Shown here in pieces: positions 34,592 through 42,480 of a DNA stretch of 42,480 bases. A program made the translations under genes and the position numbers. Source of the DNA: Prevotella sp. (GTDB lineage Bacteria > Bacteroidota > Bacteroidia > Bacteroidales > Bacteroidaceae); the NCBI GenBank assembly GCA_022783515.1, contig JALEWR010000023.1, forward strand, positions 1 through 42,480, written 5' to 3'. The notes under the pieces were generated by a model, which worked only from the letters and a program-made list of their open reading frames with translations, was not told where the DNA came from and did not search any database. How positions within the stretch are numbered: position 1 is the first letter of the stretch; every line of letters starts with the position of its first letter.

Positions 34592-35095
34592 ATGAAGAAA
34601 AAAATTTTATTGGCAGCTCTTATCATCATTTCTTTGGTGGGCAATGCTGCAACAAAAGCTGATTTTTCGGGAGTAGAATTTGGAGTAAATTATGCAGAAG
34701 CGTCACAACAACTTGAAACATTGTTTGGCATCCCCACAGCAACAAGTCCAACACAGATCGCATATAAAAATAAAGAACATTTGGGATTGACTTTCAACGA
34801 CGTTGTGTTCAATTTCCAAAAGAACAACGAGGGAAAAACATTTCTCAACGAGGCACGTCTTACAAGAAAGGTTGCAACCAAGGCTGAAGCACGCCAACAA
34901 GTTGAGGAAATGGCAAAACGGCTATCTGAAAGATATCCGGGTACGTCGTGGGATTTGGAAGAAAACGGCAACAAATTCTATAAAGGCGGAACTTCTCCCG
35001 TAAATAATAGCTACCTCTTTACCATCTATATGTATCGCAGCAATGGCCAATATCTCGCTGTTTTAAGATATGGCCCCCTTCCATATGTCAAATAA
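34592..35095 (+). CDS. Small secreted protein of unknown function
   Basis: A 167-residue protein with a signal peptide (MKKKILLAALIIISLVGNAA, cut near residue 20). The mature part has ADFSGVEFGVNYAEASQQLETLFG, a pattern of proteins in which a conserved G-x-x-Y/F-A is followed by an amphipathic helix, then beta strands and a helical stretch (TKAEARQQVEEMAKRLSERYPG). It is not a lipoprotein and has no enzyme motif. It is probably periplasmic. I recognise no family with certainty. Monocistronic, between its own -7 box and a strong terminator. Confidence 0.75.
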   Translation: MKKKILLAALIIISLVGNAATKADFSGVEFGVNYAEASQQLETLFGIPTATSPTQIAYKNKEHLGLTFNDVVFNFQKNNEGKTFLNEARLTRKVATKAEARQQVEEMAKRLSERYPGTSWDLEENGNKFYKGGTSPVNNSYLFTIYMYRSNGQYLAVLRYGPLPYVK

Positions 35096-35106
35096 TCAAC
35101 AACAAG

Positions 35107-35152
35107 AAGAGTCGGAATTGATGAACCTATCCATCAACTCCGACTCTTTTTT
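35107..35152 (+). terminator. Terminator after the 34592 gene
   Basis: 17-bp arms (35107-35123 with 35132-35148, one G-U), loop AACCTATC, then TTTTC. It starts 11 nt after the stop. Confidence 0.9.
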
Positions 35153-35231
35153 CATTTGGTCTCAGTTCTCCCATCGTGTCTAACGGTTTCATAGCCGATA
35201 AAGACAGGAGCAAAAGATTGCCTGGTGATGC

Positions 35232-36620
35232 TTACTTCACCACAAACTTCTTTCCATTTTGGATATAAACACCTTGTGCAGGCTTGCTAACGCGTTGTCC
35301 TGCAAGATTGTAAACAGGGGCATTTTTATCGTTAACATCCTTGCTCACTTGGTTGATACCTGTTGCAACAACTTCGGTAACTGTGAAGGTTGAACCTGAA
35401 TCGTAGCCACCGGTCCAATAAGATACACCCACATTACCTCTATGGTTCAAGGCATGGCCTTCGTCATTAAAGAGGTAGAAACCATTAGCGGCATAAGTGC
35501 TGCCTTTGATTTCCCATTCGTGGTTGGGGTTGGTCACATAGTCGCTGGTCATCACAGCAAATGTCGTACCACCGGCATCATCAGAGCCTGTCGATGTAGG
35601 TGTAGCCAATGTCAAAGCGTTACCGGCTGCCTTGTTGTAGATAGAGAATCTATAGGGAGTACCCACAAATGCCCATTGGTTAGCGGGATCAGAAGATTCG
35701 CCTTGTACTTCAGGATTGGTAACGTTAGGAGTTGCCGATGAGTTATAAGCGGGATAACTATCGTTTCTCAAGATCAAGTTATACCATGTTGCGGTTTCAA
35801 AGCTTGAAGAGAATACGATGGGTGAAGTAGCACTTGTCGTAGCGGTTGCAGTAACTGTAGTATTGGTATTGGGTATAGTGGCGATGTCGTAAGTATAGTC
35901 GCAGAATTCGTTGACAAGAACATCAGGAAGTTTGGTAGGCGAACCCACTGCTTGCTGGACGATTGTTTGCTTAATAGTCTTACCATTCATCTTTACAATA
36001 TAGGTAACGTTAACTACAGCTTCAGCGAAGGTAACAGGATAAACGCTCCAGTCGTTGTTTCCTCCAACCTCATTCACTTTGTCTCGTTCCCAATAAGCCA
36101 ATGTATTACCGGCTCCGTTATTGTCTACGATGTTTGCATACACACCATAGTCGTAGAGGTTCCAGCCGAAGTGGGTATCCATATTGTTGATATTGTAGAA
36201 GTAGAAGTCGGCTCCAGGCGTACCTGCAGTAAGATCACTGGTGATATAGTCGCCGTTGGCAAACTGCACCTTATAAACACCTTCTTCTGTTACTTCGGTG
36301 TTTTTGATAAATCTCACCAAATACAGCTTTGACTCTGCCACAGTAGTCCCGCTCAATGAACCGGGAGTAACATTGGAAGCTGCACGCTTCAAAATAGTGT
36401 TACCGGTGTTATAAAGCGGACTTTCGCCCAAACGCTTCTGGCAAATGATGTACCAGTGGGAGTTGTCGTCTGCCGATGTTGCAGGAGTAATGGTTGCAGC
36501 CTTCTCCCCGATGTTCACATACTTTGCATCGTCAACAGTGGGATTCCATGAATCTTGTGCATGAGCCGACAAGCCCAAAAGCAAGAACAGGGACATGATA
36601 AGAGTAAATTTTTTATTCAT
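35232..36620 (-). CDS. Secreted protein with T9SS-like C-terminus, unknown function
   Basis: A 462-residue protein with a signal peptide (MNKKFTLIMSLFLLLGLSAHAQ, cut at 22). The body is beta-rich and rich in Asn, Thr and aromatic residues, with two similar blocks around YFYNINNMDTHFGWNLYDYG and GFYLFNDEGHALNHRGNVG, which suggests repeated beta-trefoil or jelly-roll-type units. The C-terminal 30 residues (PVYNLAGQRVSKPAQGVYIQNGKKFVVK type) share the YNLAGQRV ... G-V-Y-I ... NGKK pattern with the 20543 protein. No catalytic motif is recognised. It is convergent with the small secreted protein gene; a -7 box lies about 140 bp upstream of its start. Confidence 0.8.
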   Translation of the reverse strand: MNKKFTLIMSLFLLLGLSAHAQDSWNPTVDDAKYVNIGEKAATITPATSADDNSHWYIICQKRLGESPLYNTGNTILKRAASNVTPGSLSGTTVAESKLYLVRFIKNTEVTEEGVYKVQFANGDYITSDLTAGTPGADFYFYNINNMDTHFGWNLYDYGVYANIVDNNGAGNTLAYWERDKVNEVGGNNDWSVYPVTFAEAVVNVTYIVKMNGKTIKQTIVQQAVGSPTKLPDVLVNEFCDYTYDIATIPNTNTTVTATATTSATSPIVFSSSFETATWYNLILRNDSYPAYNSSATPNVTNPEVQGESSDPANQWAFVGTPYRFSIYNKAAGNALTLATPTSTGSDDAGGTTFAVMTSDYVTNPNHEWEIKGSTYAANGFYLFNDEGHALNHRGNVGVSYWTGGYDSGSTFTVTEVVATGINQVSKDVNDKNAPVYNLAGQRVSKPAQGVYIQNGKKFVVK

Positions 36621-36761
36621 AAAGCTTCATAATGCAGCACACCGGTTAAACATAATCATTTAGCTGTTTGTCCAAGCACCATTGCTCTTAGACCTTGTCT
36701 GATGTCGATACTCTCACTTCGGTGCTGCAAAATAAGTAAGAAATCACGACATAGGACATGG

Positions 36762-36769
36762 CAAAGCTA
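36762..36769 (-). promoter_or_regulatory. Putative -7 element of the 36620 minus-strand gene
   Basis: On the minus strand TAGCTTTG matches TAnnTTTG, with a weak ATTG 20 bp upstream (36793-36790). The leader would be about 135 nt. Confidence 0.45.
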
Positions 36770-36799
36770 CATATAAATTCTAAAATAATCAATAGTTTT

Positions 36800-37136
36800 T
36801 GCAAAAAAATATTTTTATTTCTTACAAAACATAAGTTGCTGAGTGAAGAATCAGGTAACAGAGGATGAGAAATTGAGCTTTAAAGCATATAAGTCTCTGA
36901 CTTGCAAGGGCAAACCGTTGTATTTTCCATTGTATGAAGATGCTTGATATTTGAGTAATTGGGGTATCAAGTCGGGGAGTTTTAAGTTGACAAGCTAATG
37001 AGTTGATAATTGGGGAGGACTCGGGATTCTAAGTTTTCGGTTTTCCGGGCGAACCATACCTTCCCCAATCCAACTTCAGCCTTTCCCTTTCGTCCGGATA
37101 ACGACCAGGAGTCGGATTGAGGAAGATTGTTTCGTT
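36800..37136. other. Intergenic region with long imperfect inverted repeats
   Basis: No gene is visible. It contains paired segments ATTGGGGAGG (37009-37018) with CCTTCCCCAAT (37059-37069), and CAATCCAACTTC (37066-37077) with GGAGTCGGATTG (37108-37119, 10 of 12 paired). These may fold downstream of the dgt stop and act as its terminator, though there is no T-run. The segment TAAGTTGACAAGC (36983-36995) resembles the CAACTTGTCAA motif seen elsewhere. Confidence 0.4.
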
Positions 37137-38489
37137 CTATACTATGGGCAAAGAAATGCCGTTGATTTTTTGATAAATGTCGAGGGCAAAGATGTCGGTC
37201 ATACCACTGATATAGTCGACCACGGCTTGCAATCGGGTTTCGAGGTTGTCGCTGTGAATATCATATTGCGAACTGAAACGGTGGATGATTTGTTGCGAAT
37301 AATAACGTTCGGGATGAACGGCAGCCTCCACCAAGACGGTCATTAGCGTGTCCATGATTTTATAACCACTCAGCTCCACGTCGAGCACAGGCTTGCTGTT
37401 ATATATTTTTTGCTTTGAAACGCGGGTGCAATGCTTATAGGCAGCTTTGGCACGCGGGTCGATATAATCGATCAGACTGCCTTCCAAACGTCCTTCCAAA
37501 ATAGCGTCTTCGTTGTCGACAAAGGCTTCTACGCATAGTTTCTCAAGCATTCCGATAACACAAGAACGCATATACACCACCTTTTCCTGTTCATCGCTCA
37601 CGCCTTCTTCAATCACTCGTTGGCGTATTTGTGCTTGTCGGTCTTCATCAAAGAAGCTCAACAGCAAGTTCTCCGTTTCTTCAAAACCCAGTATTCGCAA
37701 TTTGTGAGCATCCTCAATGTCCATTATTTCATAGCAAATATCATCGGCAGCCTCTACCAGATAGACCAAGGGATGACGCACATAGCGTGGCGGTTCGCCA
37801 TCGGATGAAGTGCGGAGAATACCCAATTCGCGAGCGATGGCGTCATAGGTTGGCCACTCCGAGGTGAAAAAACCGAACTTTCCCTTCTTGCTTCCTGCTG
37901 CCGAAGCATAGGGATATTTCACGATAGAGGCAAGCATGGTATAGGTCATAACAAAGCCACCGGCACGCCTGCCATTGAAACGGTGGGTCAACAAACGAAA
38001 GGCATTGGCGTTTCCTTCAAACCGTATGAGGTCGTTCCAAAAGTCGCTGCTCACCTTCGATTGCAACAACTGCCCGGGTCCTTCGCTAAAAAATGTTTGT
38101 ATGGCTTTCTCGCCACTATGTCCGAAAGGCGGATTACCCATGTCGTGAGCCAGGCAAGCCGCACTGACAATAGTGCCAATCTCTTCAAACAGCGTACCCG
38201 CAAGATGGGGATGCTTCTGTTTGAGACGCTGAGCCACGTCTGAGCCCAAAGACATACCCACCGAAGCCACTTCCAGGCTGTGTGTCAGACGATTATGAAC
38301 GAACACACTGCCAGGCAAGGGGAAGACCTGAGTTTTATTCTGTAGTCGACGGAAAGGAGCCGAAAAGATTAATCGGTCGTAATCGCGTTTAAACTCAGAG
38401 CGGTCGTCTCGTCGCTCCAAGTGGCGTCCTTCTTGTCCTAATCGCTTATTGGAAATCAGCTGTTCCCATTTCATTCTGTTATTGGTCAT
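37137..38489 (-). CDS. dgt: Deoxyguanosinetriphosphate triphosphohydrolase (dGTPase)
   Basis: The start at 38489 gives 450 residues; a second Met five codons later (MKWEQLISNKR) is equally possible, and the 50 residues before 38489 are repetitive and not family-like. HD-superfamily metal ligands are visible: His70 in HNRLTHSLEVA, HD 115-116 in CLAHDMGNPPFGHSGE, and a later Asp in EAADDICYEIMD. The enzyme splits dGTP to deoxyguanosine and triphosphate and tunes dNTP pools. It is divergent from dut, another nucleotide-pool enzyme, over 421 bp. Its only -7-like element (CAAACTTA at 38803-38810) would give a leader of about 300 nt. Confidence 0.93.
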   Translation of the reverse strand: MTNNRMKWEQLISNKRLGQEGRHLERRDDRSEFKRDYDRLIFSAPFRRLQNKTQVFPLPGSVFVHNRLTHSLEVASVGMSLGSDVAQRLKQKHPHLAGTLFEEIGTIVSAACLAHDMGNPPFGHSGEKAIQTFFSEGPGQLLQSKVSSDFWNDLIRFEGNANAFRLLTHRFNGRRAGGFVMTYTMLASIVKYPYASAAGSKKGKFGFFTSEWPTYDAIARELGILRTSSDGEPPRYVRHPLVYLVEAADDICYEIMDIEDAHKLRILGFEETENLLLSFFDEDRQAQIRQRVIEEGVSDEQEKVVYMRSCVIGMLEKLCVEAFVDNEDAILEGRLEGSLIDYIDPRAKAAYKHCTRVSKQKIYNSKPVLDVELSGYKIMDTLMTVLVEAAVHPERYYSQQIIHRFSSQYDIHSDNLETRLQAVVDYISGMTDIFALDIYQKINGISLPIV

Positions 38490-38589
38490 GATGCTTTGGT
38501 TTGTCAGGGTGAGGAGAATTGGCTTGAGCAATATTTGCAAGGAGGTTGCAAGGGCTTTGGTGGCAACTAAGCAAGTTTTTACATTCCAC

Positions 38590-38617
38590 CGGACAAGGCA
38601 AATCAATCGGACAAGGC
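38590..38617. repeat. Direct repeat CGGACAAGGC
   Basis: Copies at 38590-38599 and 38608-38617 (18-bp period), with a related GGCGGACTTGCC nearby, upstream of dgt. The rest of 38490-38700 shows no gene. Confidence 0.6.
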
Positions 38618-38702
38618 GGACTTGCCTGATAAAACCCAATCAATGCCATTTTAGAAGCCGACTGATGCCCTATTGCCACACAACCAATCATCTTTCTCCA
38701 TT

Positions 38703-38779
38703 CAATTCAGACTAAACCGCCATGCAGTCGAGTCTGAATTGCGATTCAAATGAGGCTATATTACGATGCAATTCAGCCT
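38703..38779. repeat. Intergenic AATTCAGAC-family repeat (copy B)
   Basis: CAATTCAGACTAAACCGC (38703-38720), AGTCTGAATTG (38731-38741, inverted) and CAATTCAGCCT (38769-38779). The first matches 2765-2782 at 17 of 18 bases, and the closing segment AGCCTATTTTGC resembles AGCCTAATTTGGC at 2815-2827, so the two sites are diverged copies of one element. Confidence 0.65.
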
Positions 38780-38875
38780 ATTTTGCTCGCTTACAGATGG
38801 TGCAAACTTACGCATTTTTTTAGATATATACGCTCATTTTAATTATATTAATTCCCTTATCTGAATAATATTTGA

Positions 38876-38883
38876 TAAATTTG
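38876..38883 (+). promoter_or_regulatory. -7 element of dut
   Basis: TAAATTTG matches TAnnTTTG, 27 bp before the ATG. There is no clear -33 box. Confidence 0.5.
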
Positions 38884-38910
38884 CATCATTAAGTAATAAG
38901 CCATTGACCA

Positions 38911-39348
38911 ATGATTGAAATAAAGGTTATCAACAATGGGCATCAGCCTTTGCCCACTTATGCCACTTCGCAGAGTGCCGGCATGGACTTGCGTGCCAAC
39001 ATCGATCAGCCCATCGTATTGCGACCGATGGAGCGTAAGCTGGTAAAAACGGGTTTGCACATTGCTCTGCCCCCCGGATATGAAGCACAAATACGCCCTC
39101 GCAGTGGGTTGGCTTTGAAGAAGGGTATCACTGTTCTCAATTCGCCAGGCACGGTTGATGCCGACTATCGCGGTGAAATCATGGTGTTGCTCATCAACTT
39201 CTCGAACGAAGATTTTATCATTAACGATGGCGAACGCATTGCCCAGATGGTGATAGCCAAACACGAACAAGCCGAATTTCAATTGGTTGAATTGCTGGAC
39301 GAAACCGAAAGAGGCAGTGGCGGATATGGACATACGGGAGTGGAGTGA
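38911..39348 (+). CDS. dut: dUTP diphosphatase
   Basis: A 145-residue trimeric dUTPase with all five motifs: I AGMDLRAN (23-30), [13 protein letters not shown] (62-72), [14 protein letters not shown] (80-90, catalytic Asp), [10 protein letters not shown] (108-115), and [11 protein letters not shown] (134-143). It hydrolyses dUTP to dUMP and pyrophosphate, preventing uracil incorporation and supplying dTMP synthesis. The length is typical. It lies upstream of the TPR/DUF4292/EnvC-like genes, an order I recall from other Bacteroidales. Confidence 0.97.
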   Translation: MIEIKVINNGHQPLPTYATSQSAGMDLRANIDQPIVLRPMERKLVKTGLHIALPPGYEAQIRPRSGLALKKGITVLNSPGTVDADYRGEIMVLLINFSNEDFIINDGERIAQMVIAKHEQAEFQLVELLDETERGSGGYGHTGVE

Positions 39349-39486
39349 GGAATTGGAGTTGACACGTTAACAACGCGGACGAGTTAGCAAAGACATTGGT
39401 TGTGCTTAAAGTTGTAACCAAGTCTTTGACAGCTTACCGGACAACTTGTCAACTCGCCTACTTATCGACTCCTATATTTTTTTCTT

Positions 39487-41262
39487 ATGAAGACAAAAAC
39501 AATACATATATTTCTCTTTTTAATGGCGGCAACACTGGTATTTGCCGCAAATGTGCCAATGACGGCACAAGGGGAAAAGGGCGATTCGATTGATACGCTC
39601 ATCACCGATACGGTGGCTTACGAGCCACACCGCCGTTTCGACTACTTTTTCCTGGAAGCGGTGAGAGAGTTGAATGCGAGCCATCACGACAAGGCCTACA
39701 AACTCTTGCAATATTGCTTGAATCTCAATCCCAATGCGGCAGAGGTACATTTTCTGCTCACCAAGTATTATCAGACACAGAAAAACGATTCATTGGCGTT
39801 GATCAGCATAGCCAAAGCGGCTGAATTACGCCCCGAAAACAACAGTTATCTGGAGTTGTTGGCGATGCACTATATTTCCAACCGCAAGTACGACGAAGCC
39901 ATCGCTGCCTACGAAAAGTTGTATGCCAACGACAAAGAAAACGATGAAGCCCTCGATCTCCTGCTCAAGTTGTACCAGTATAAAAAAGACTTCGCCAACA
40001 TGCTCAAAACCATTAAGCGGGTGGAAGAACGCAACGGAAGCGACGAGGAAACGACGCTGACCAAGGTGAGGATATACGAGATGATGGACAACCCGAAGGA
40101 AGCGTTGCAAGCTCTCAAGTCGTTGGCGGCCGAACATCCTTACGATTTAAACTATCAACTGATGGTTGGCAACTGGCTCATGCAGAACAATAAAGAGAAA
40201 GAGGCTTATAAAATTTTTGCAAAAGCTCTGCAAGAAGAACCCGACAACACCTTGGCACAGGCATCGATGTACGATTATTATGTGGCACAACAAGAGGGTG
40301 AAAAGGCTGAAGCCATGATGGAACAGATGCTGGTGAGCAGTAAGACCGATTCGAAAACCAAGGCTAATCTCTTGAAACAGGTTATTCAGGAGAGTTTGTC
40401 GGCACGAAGAGATAGCACGGAGTTGCTCAACCTCTTCGACAAAATCGTGAAAGCCAATCCCAAGGATGGCGATATGGCAGAGATGCGACTGGCCTATATG
40501 AACCATATCGGTTTGCCCGACAGCGTGAGAAGGGCAGCCATGAAAGAACTGTTGGCCATCATGCCCGACAATGCCCCGGTGCGAATACAACTCATTCAAG
40601 AACGTTGGAAGGCGAAAGATTGGGACGGTATCATCGCCCTCAGCGAAGAAGCACAGGCTTATAACCCCGAAGAGATGGCATTTTACTACTTCATGGGCTT
40701 GGCTCATTATCAAAAAGAAGAAAAGGACAAGGCGTTGGCCGCTTTTCAACGTGGGGTAGACGAGATTAACGAAAACAGCAATAAAGACTTCGTTTCGGAC
40801 TTTTACTCGATTATGGGTAATATCCTTCACGAGAAAGGAAAGAAGAAAGAGGCATTCGAGGCTTTTGACAGTTGCTTGCAATGGAAACCCGACAACTTGG
40901 AGTGTTTAAACAATTATGCTTACTTTCTATCGCTTACGGGCGAACAATTGGGCAAGGCAGAGCAGATGAGTTATCAAACCGTTAAGGCTGAACCCACCAA
41001 TGCCACTTATCTCGACACCTATGCCTGGATATTGTTCATGCAAGAAAGGTATGCCGAAGCACAAATCTATATCGACCAGGCATTGGCACACGACACCGAC
41101 ACCACATTGAGTGCAGAGGTGCTGGAACATGCCGGCGACATCTATGCGATGAACGGCAACACGGAAAAAGCCTTGGAATATTGGCAACAAGCATTGCATA
41201 ACGAAAGTACAAGTGCCATGTTAGCCGAGAAGATAAGATTAAATAAATATATCAAGACATAG
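39487..41262 (+). CDS. Secreted/periplasmic TPR-repeat protein
   Basis: A 591-residue protein with a signal peptide (about 1-21, cut near VFAANV) followed by tandem TPR helices across almost the whole length (starting about residue 50, AVRELNASHHDKAYKLLQYCLNLNPNAAEVHFLL). Clear units lie near 85-165 and 365-585, the last with YAYFLSLTGEQLGKAEQMSYQTV and ALEYWQQAL. It serves as a protein-interaction scaffold, probably in the periplasm or outer membrane. It lies 138 bp after dut and 18 bp before the DUF4292 gene, so it belongs to the same envelope gene run. No specific partner can be named. Confidence 0.88.
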   Translation: MKTKTIHIFLFLMAATLVFAANVPMTAQGEKGDSIDTLITDTVAYEPHRRFDYFFLEAVRELNASHHDKAYKLLQYCLNLNPNAAEVHFLLTKYYQTQKNDSLALISIAKAAELRPENNSYLELLAMHYISNRKYDEAIAAYEKLYANDKENDEALDLLLKLYQYKKDFANMLKTIKRVEERNGSDEETTLTKVRIYEMMDNPKEALQALKSLAAEHPYDLNYQLMVGNWLMQNNKEKEAYKIFAKALQEEPDNTLAQASMYDYYVAQQEGEKAEAMMEQMLVSSKTDSKTKANLLKQVIQESLSARRDSTELLNLFDKIVKANPKDGDMAEMRLAYMNHIGLPDSVRRAAMKELLAIMPDNAPVRIQLIQERWKAKDWDGIIALSEEAQAYNPEEMAFYYFMGLAHYQKEEKDKALAAFQRGVDEINENSNKDFVSDFYSIMGNILHEKGKKKEAFEAFDSCLQWKPDNLECLNNYAYFLSLTGEQLGKAEQMSYQTVKAEPTNATYLDTYAWILFMQERYAEAQIYIDQALAHDTDTTLSAEVLEHAGDIYAMNGNTEKALEYWQQALHNESTSAMLAEKIRLNKYIKT

Positions 41263-41280
41263 AAGTAAGGAGAAGAAAAG

Positions 41281-42174
41281 ATGATTGAAAGAATAGGACA
41301 TCAATGGCTGGCCCTTGGTCTGGTATGCCTTTTGGCTGCTTGCGGAGCGAAGAAAAACGTGGTGGCAACATCGCCTGCCACGGGACAAACTGCTGAAACA
41401 CGAACCACCGATACCGATGCGGTGAAGAAACTCACCTTTGTTCAGAAGGTGTCGGACAATCAGCTATATACCAAAAACATTGTGGGCAACATGTCGTTCA
41501 ACATCCAAGCCGGCAGCAAAGACATCACCGTGCCAGGTGCTTTACGCATGAGAAAAGACGAGGTGATACGCATCCAACTCTTTGTTCCACTGCTCGGAAG
41601 TGAAGTAGGACGTGTGGAGTTTACACCGGAGTATGTCTTAATCGTCGACCGCATACACAAAGAATATATCAAAGCCGATTATATGCAGTTGGACTTTCTG
41701 AAGAAAAACGGACTCAACTTCTATAGTCTGCAGGCTCTCTTTTGGAATCAGCTGCTCCTTCCGGGTGCCGACCGTGTGCGTGAATCCGATTTAAAGAAAT
41801 ATGATGTCAAGTTCGACAATGGTAAGGAACACGCCGTTAGCTTGAACAACAATAATATTTCGTACACTTGGAATGCCGATGCTGCCAGCGGACGCATCAA
41901 CCAAACCAAGGTGATACACACCAACAGCAAACAAGAAAAGTCGGTACTCAACTGGATATACACCAACTTTAAAAGCGTGGGCGTGAAGAGTTTCCCTGCT
42001 CATCAAGCGTTTTCGGTATCGTCGCCATCAGTTAAAGACGGAAAGAGTTTGCAAGTAACAATCGACATGGACGAAGTAACCACTCGAGAAGATTGGGACG
42101 CTCAGTCCACCGTATCAGATAAATATAAGAAGGTGGAGGCAGCAGACGTCTTCAGCAAAATCCTCAATATGTAA
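41281..42174 (+). CDS. DUF4292 lipoprotein (LolA/LolB-like fold)
   Basis: A 297-residue lipoprotein: SPII signal with lipobox LAAC (Cys21), followed by a Thr-rich linker, then a beta-rich domain (from about 55, VQKVSDNQLYTKNIVGNMSFNIQ) with the DUF4292 hallmarks VPGALRMRKDEVIRIQLFVPLLGSEVGRVEFTPEYVLIVDR. The LolA-like half-barrel suggests lipoprotein or lipid handling at the envelope (inference). It is tightly linked to the TPR gene upstream and the EnvC-like gene downstream, whose ATG follows its stop directly (TAAATG). Confidence 0.88.
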   Translation: MIERIGHQWLALGLVCLLAACGAKKNVVATSPATGQTAETRTTDTDAVKKLTFVQKVSDNQLYTKNIVGNMSFNIQAGSKDITVPGALRMRKDEVIRIQLFVPLLGSEVGRVEFTPEYVLIVDRIHKEYIKADYMQLDFLKKNGLNFYSLQALFWNQLLLPGADRVRESDLKKYDVKFDNGKEHAVSLNNNNISYTWNADAASGRINQTKVIHTNSKQEKSVLNWIYTNFKSVGVKSFPAHQAFSVSSPSVKDGKSLQVTIDMDEVTTREDWDAQSTVSDKYKKVEAADVFSKILNM

Positions 42175-42480
42175 ATGAAACATTCACTTATACTCTTGAG
42201 CTTCGTGCTTCTGACCTTGTCGGGAAATGCCCAACAACGTAAAACCGCGACCAAAACAAAAGCACGCAGCATACAAACCACCAAGCAAAAAACAAGAAGC
42301 AAGACCGCCGGCACAAAAAACAGGAAGGCGAATACAAAGACAAAGGTCGACTATTCCACACCCTCAATCAAGGGTTTGGAAAAGGAACGCGAGGCCATCA
42401 AAAAGAAAATAAGCCAGCAGGAAAAGGCACTGAAAGCCAATCAAGCTGACGTAAAGAAGCGATTGCAAGACTTGCTCGTC
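42175..42480 (+). CDS. N-terminal part of an EnvC-like murein hydrolase activator (cut by window end)
   Basis: An open frame of 102 codons from the ATG at 42175, immediately after the DUF4292 stop, runs off the window. It starts with a signal peptide (MKHSLILLSFVLLTLSGNAQ), a very basic Lys/Thr-rich linker, then a coiled coil beginning GLEKEREAIKKKISQQEKALKANQADVKKR. This coiled coil and gene order match EnvC-type proteins, whose C-terminal LytM/M23 domain activates cell-wall amidases at division. That domain is outside the window and cannot be confirmed. Confidence 0.7.
   Translation, partial: MKHSLILLSFVLLTLSGNAQQRKTATKTKARSIQTTKQKTRSKTAGTKNRKANTKTKVDYSTPSIKGLEKEREAIKKKISQQEKALKANQADVKKRLQDLLV

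Noticed and set aside
38490-38639. N-terminal extension of dGTPase by 50 codons
   Set aside because: The sequence is repetitive (VRLVRLICLVRW type, from the CGGACAAGGC repeats) and not family-like. The MTNNRMKWEQ start is preferred.
1-42480. CRISPR arrays, tRNA/rRNA genes, integrases or transposases
   Set aside because: I looked for regularly spaced repeats, tRNA-like T-arm and anticodon patterns and transposase motifs on both strands and saw none.

Overview
The window looks like a chromosomal segment of a Bacteroidales bacterium, most probably a Prevotella-type member of the Prevotellaceae. The evidence is the Bacteroidota promoter signature (TTTG, 19-20 bp, TAnnTTTG) found repeatedly upstream of genes, the near absence of Shine-Dalgarno sequences, SPII lipoproteins, and secreted proteins with type IX secretion (T9SS) type A-like C-termini. 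Family content also fits: PCMD, BACON, DUF4876, DUF4292 and NigD-like proteins. I saw no tRNA, rRNA, CRISPR array, transposase, phage gene or plasmid function. Every gene lying fully inside the window looks intact. Two are cut by the window edges.

Layout. (i) 1-1.6 kb: the end of an unknown gene and a DUF4876-like lipoprotein, closed by a bidirectional terminator. (ii) 1.6-7.6 kb: housekeeping genes trpS (-), a HAD phosphatase, an M20 dipeptidase and metG. (iii) 7.8-16.5 kb: a cell-surface block with a beta-barrel protein, a PCMD lipoprotein and two tandem paralogous M6-type metalloproteases, all on the minus strand, then a divergent leucine-rich-repeat protein. (iv) 16.6-18.6 kb: an orphan minus-strand transcription unit (candidate small RNA or small ORF), then a cupin gene divergent from a Crp/Fnr regulator. 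(v) 18.7-24 kb: a long RluA-family pseudouridine synthase, another T9SS-like secreted protein and an AspT/YidE-type transporter. (vi) 24.1-29 kb: a probable operon PASTA protein - rluD - ddl - acyltransferase - NigD-like lipoprotein. (vii) 29.2-33.5 kb: an Xaa-Pro aminopeptidase (-), a membrane protein plus winged-helix regulator pair, and malate dehydrogenase. (viii) 33.5-36.6 kb: a 1 kb gene-free stretch rich in RNA-like hairpins, a small secreted protein, and a T9SS-like secreted protein (-). (ix) 37.1-42.5 kb: dgt (-), then dut - TPR protein - DUF4292 lipoprotein - EnvC-like protein (cut), a nucleotide-hygiene and envelope cluster.

Working together: five proteins (two proteases, the LRR protein, and two with other or unrecognised domains) share a C-terminal pattern expected to route them through one T9SS. 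The PASTA/ddl/acyltransferase operon and the dut/TPR/DUF4292/EnvC cluster serve the envelope and peptidoglycan.

Most of the window is ordinary core genome. The parts that known genes do not explain are the orphan minus-strand unit at about 16.9-17.17 kb, the structured intergenic RNA-like region near 33.84-33.99 kb, and short dispersed intergenic repeats (AATTCAGAC, CAACTTGTCAA and CTCC/GGAG families). No clearly new multi-gene system is visible. Functions are assigned from recognisable motifs only, and no database search was run.
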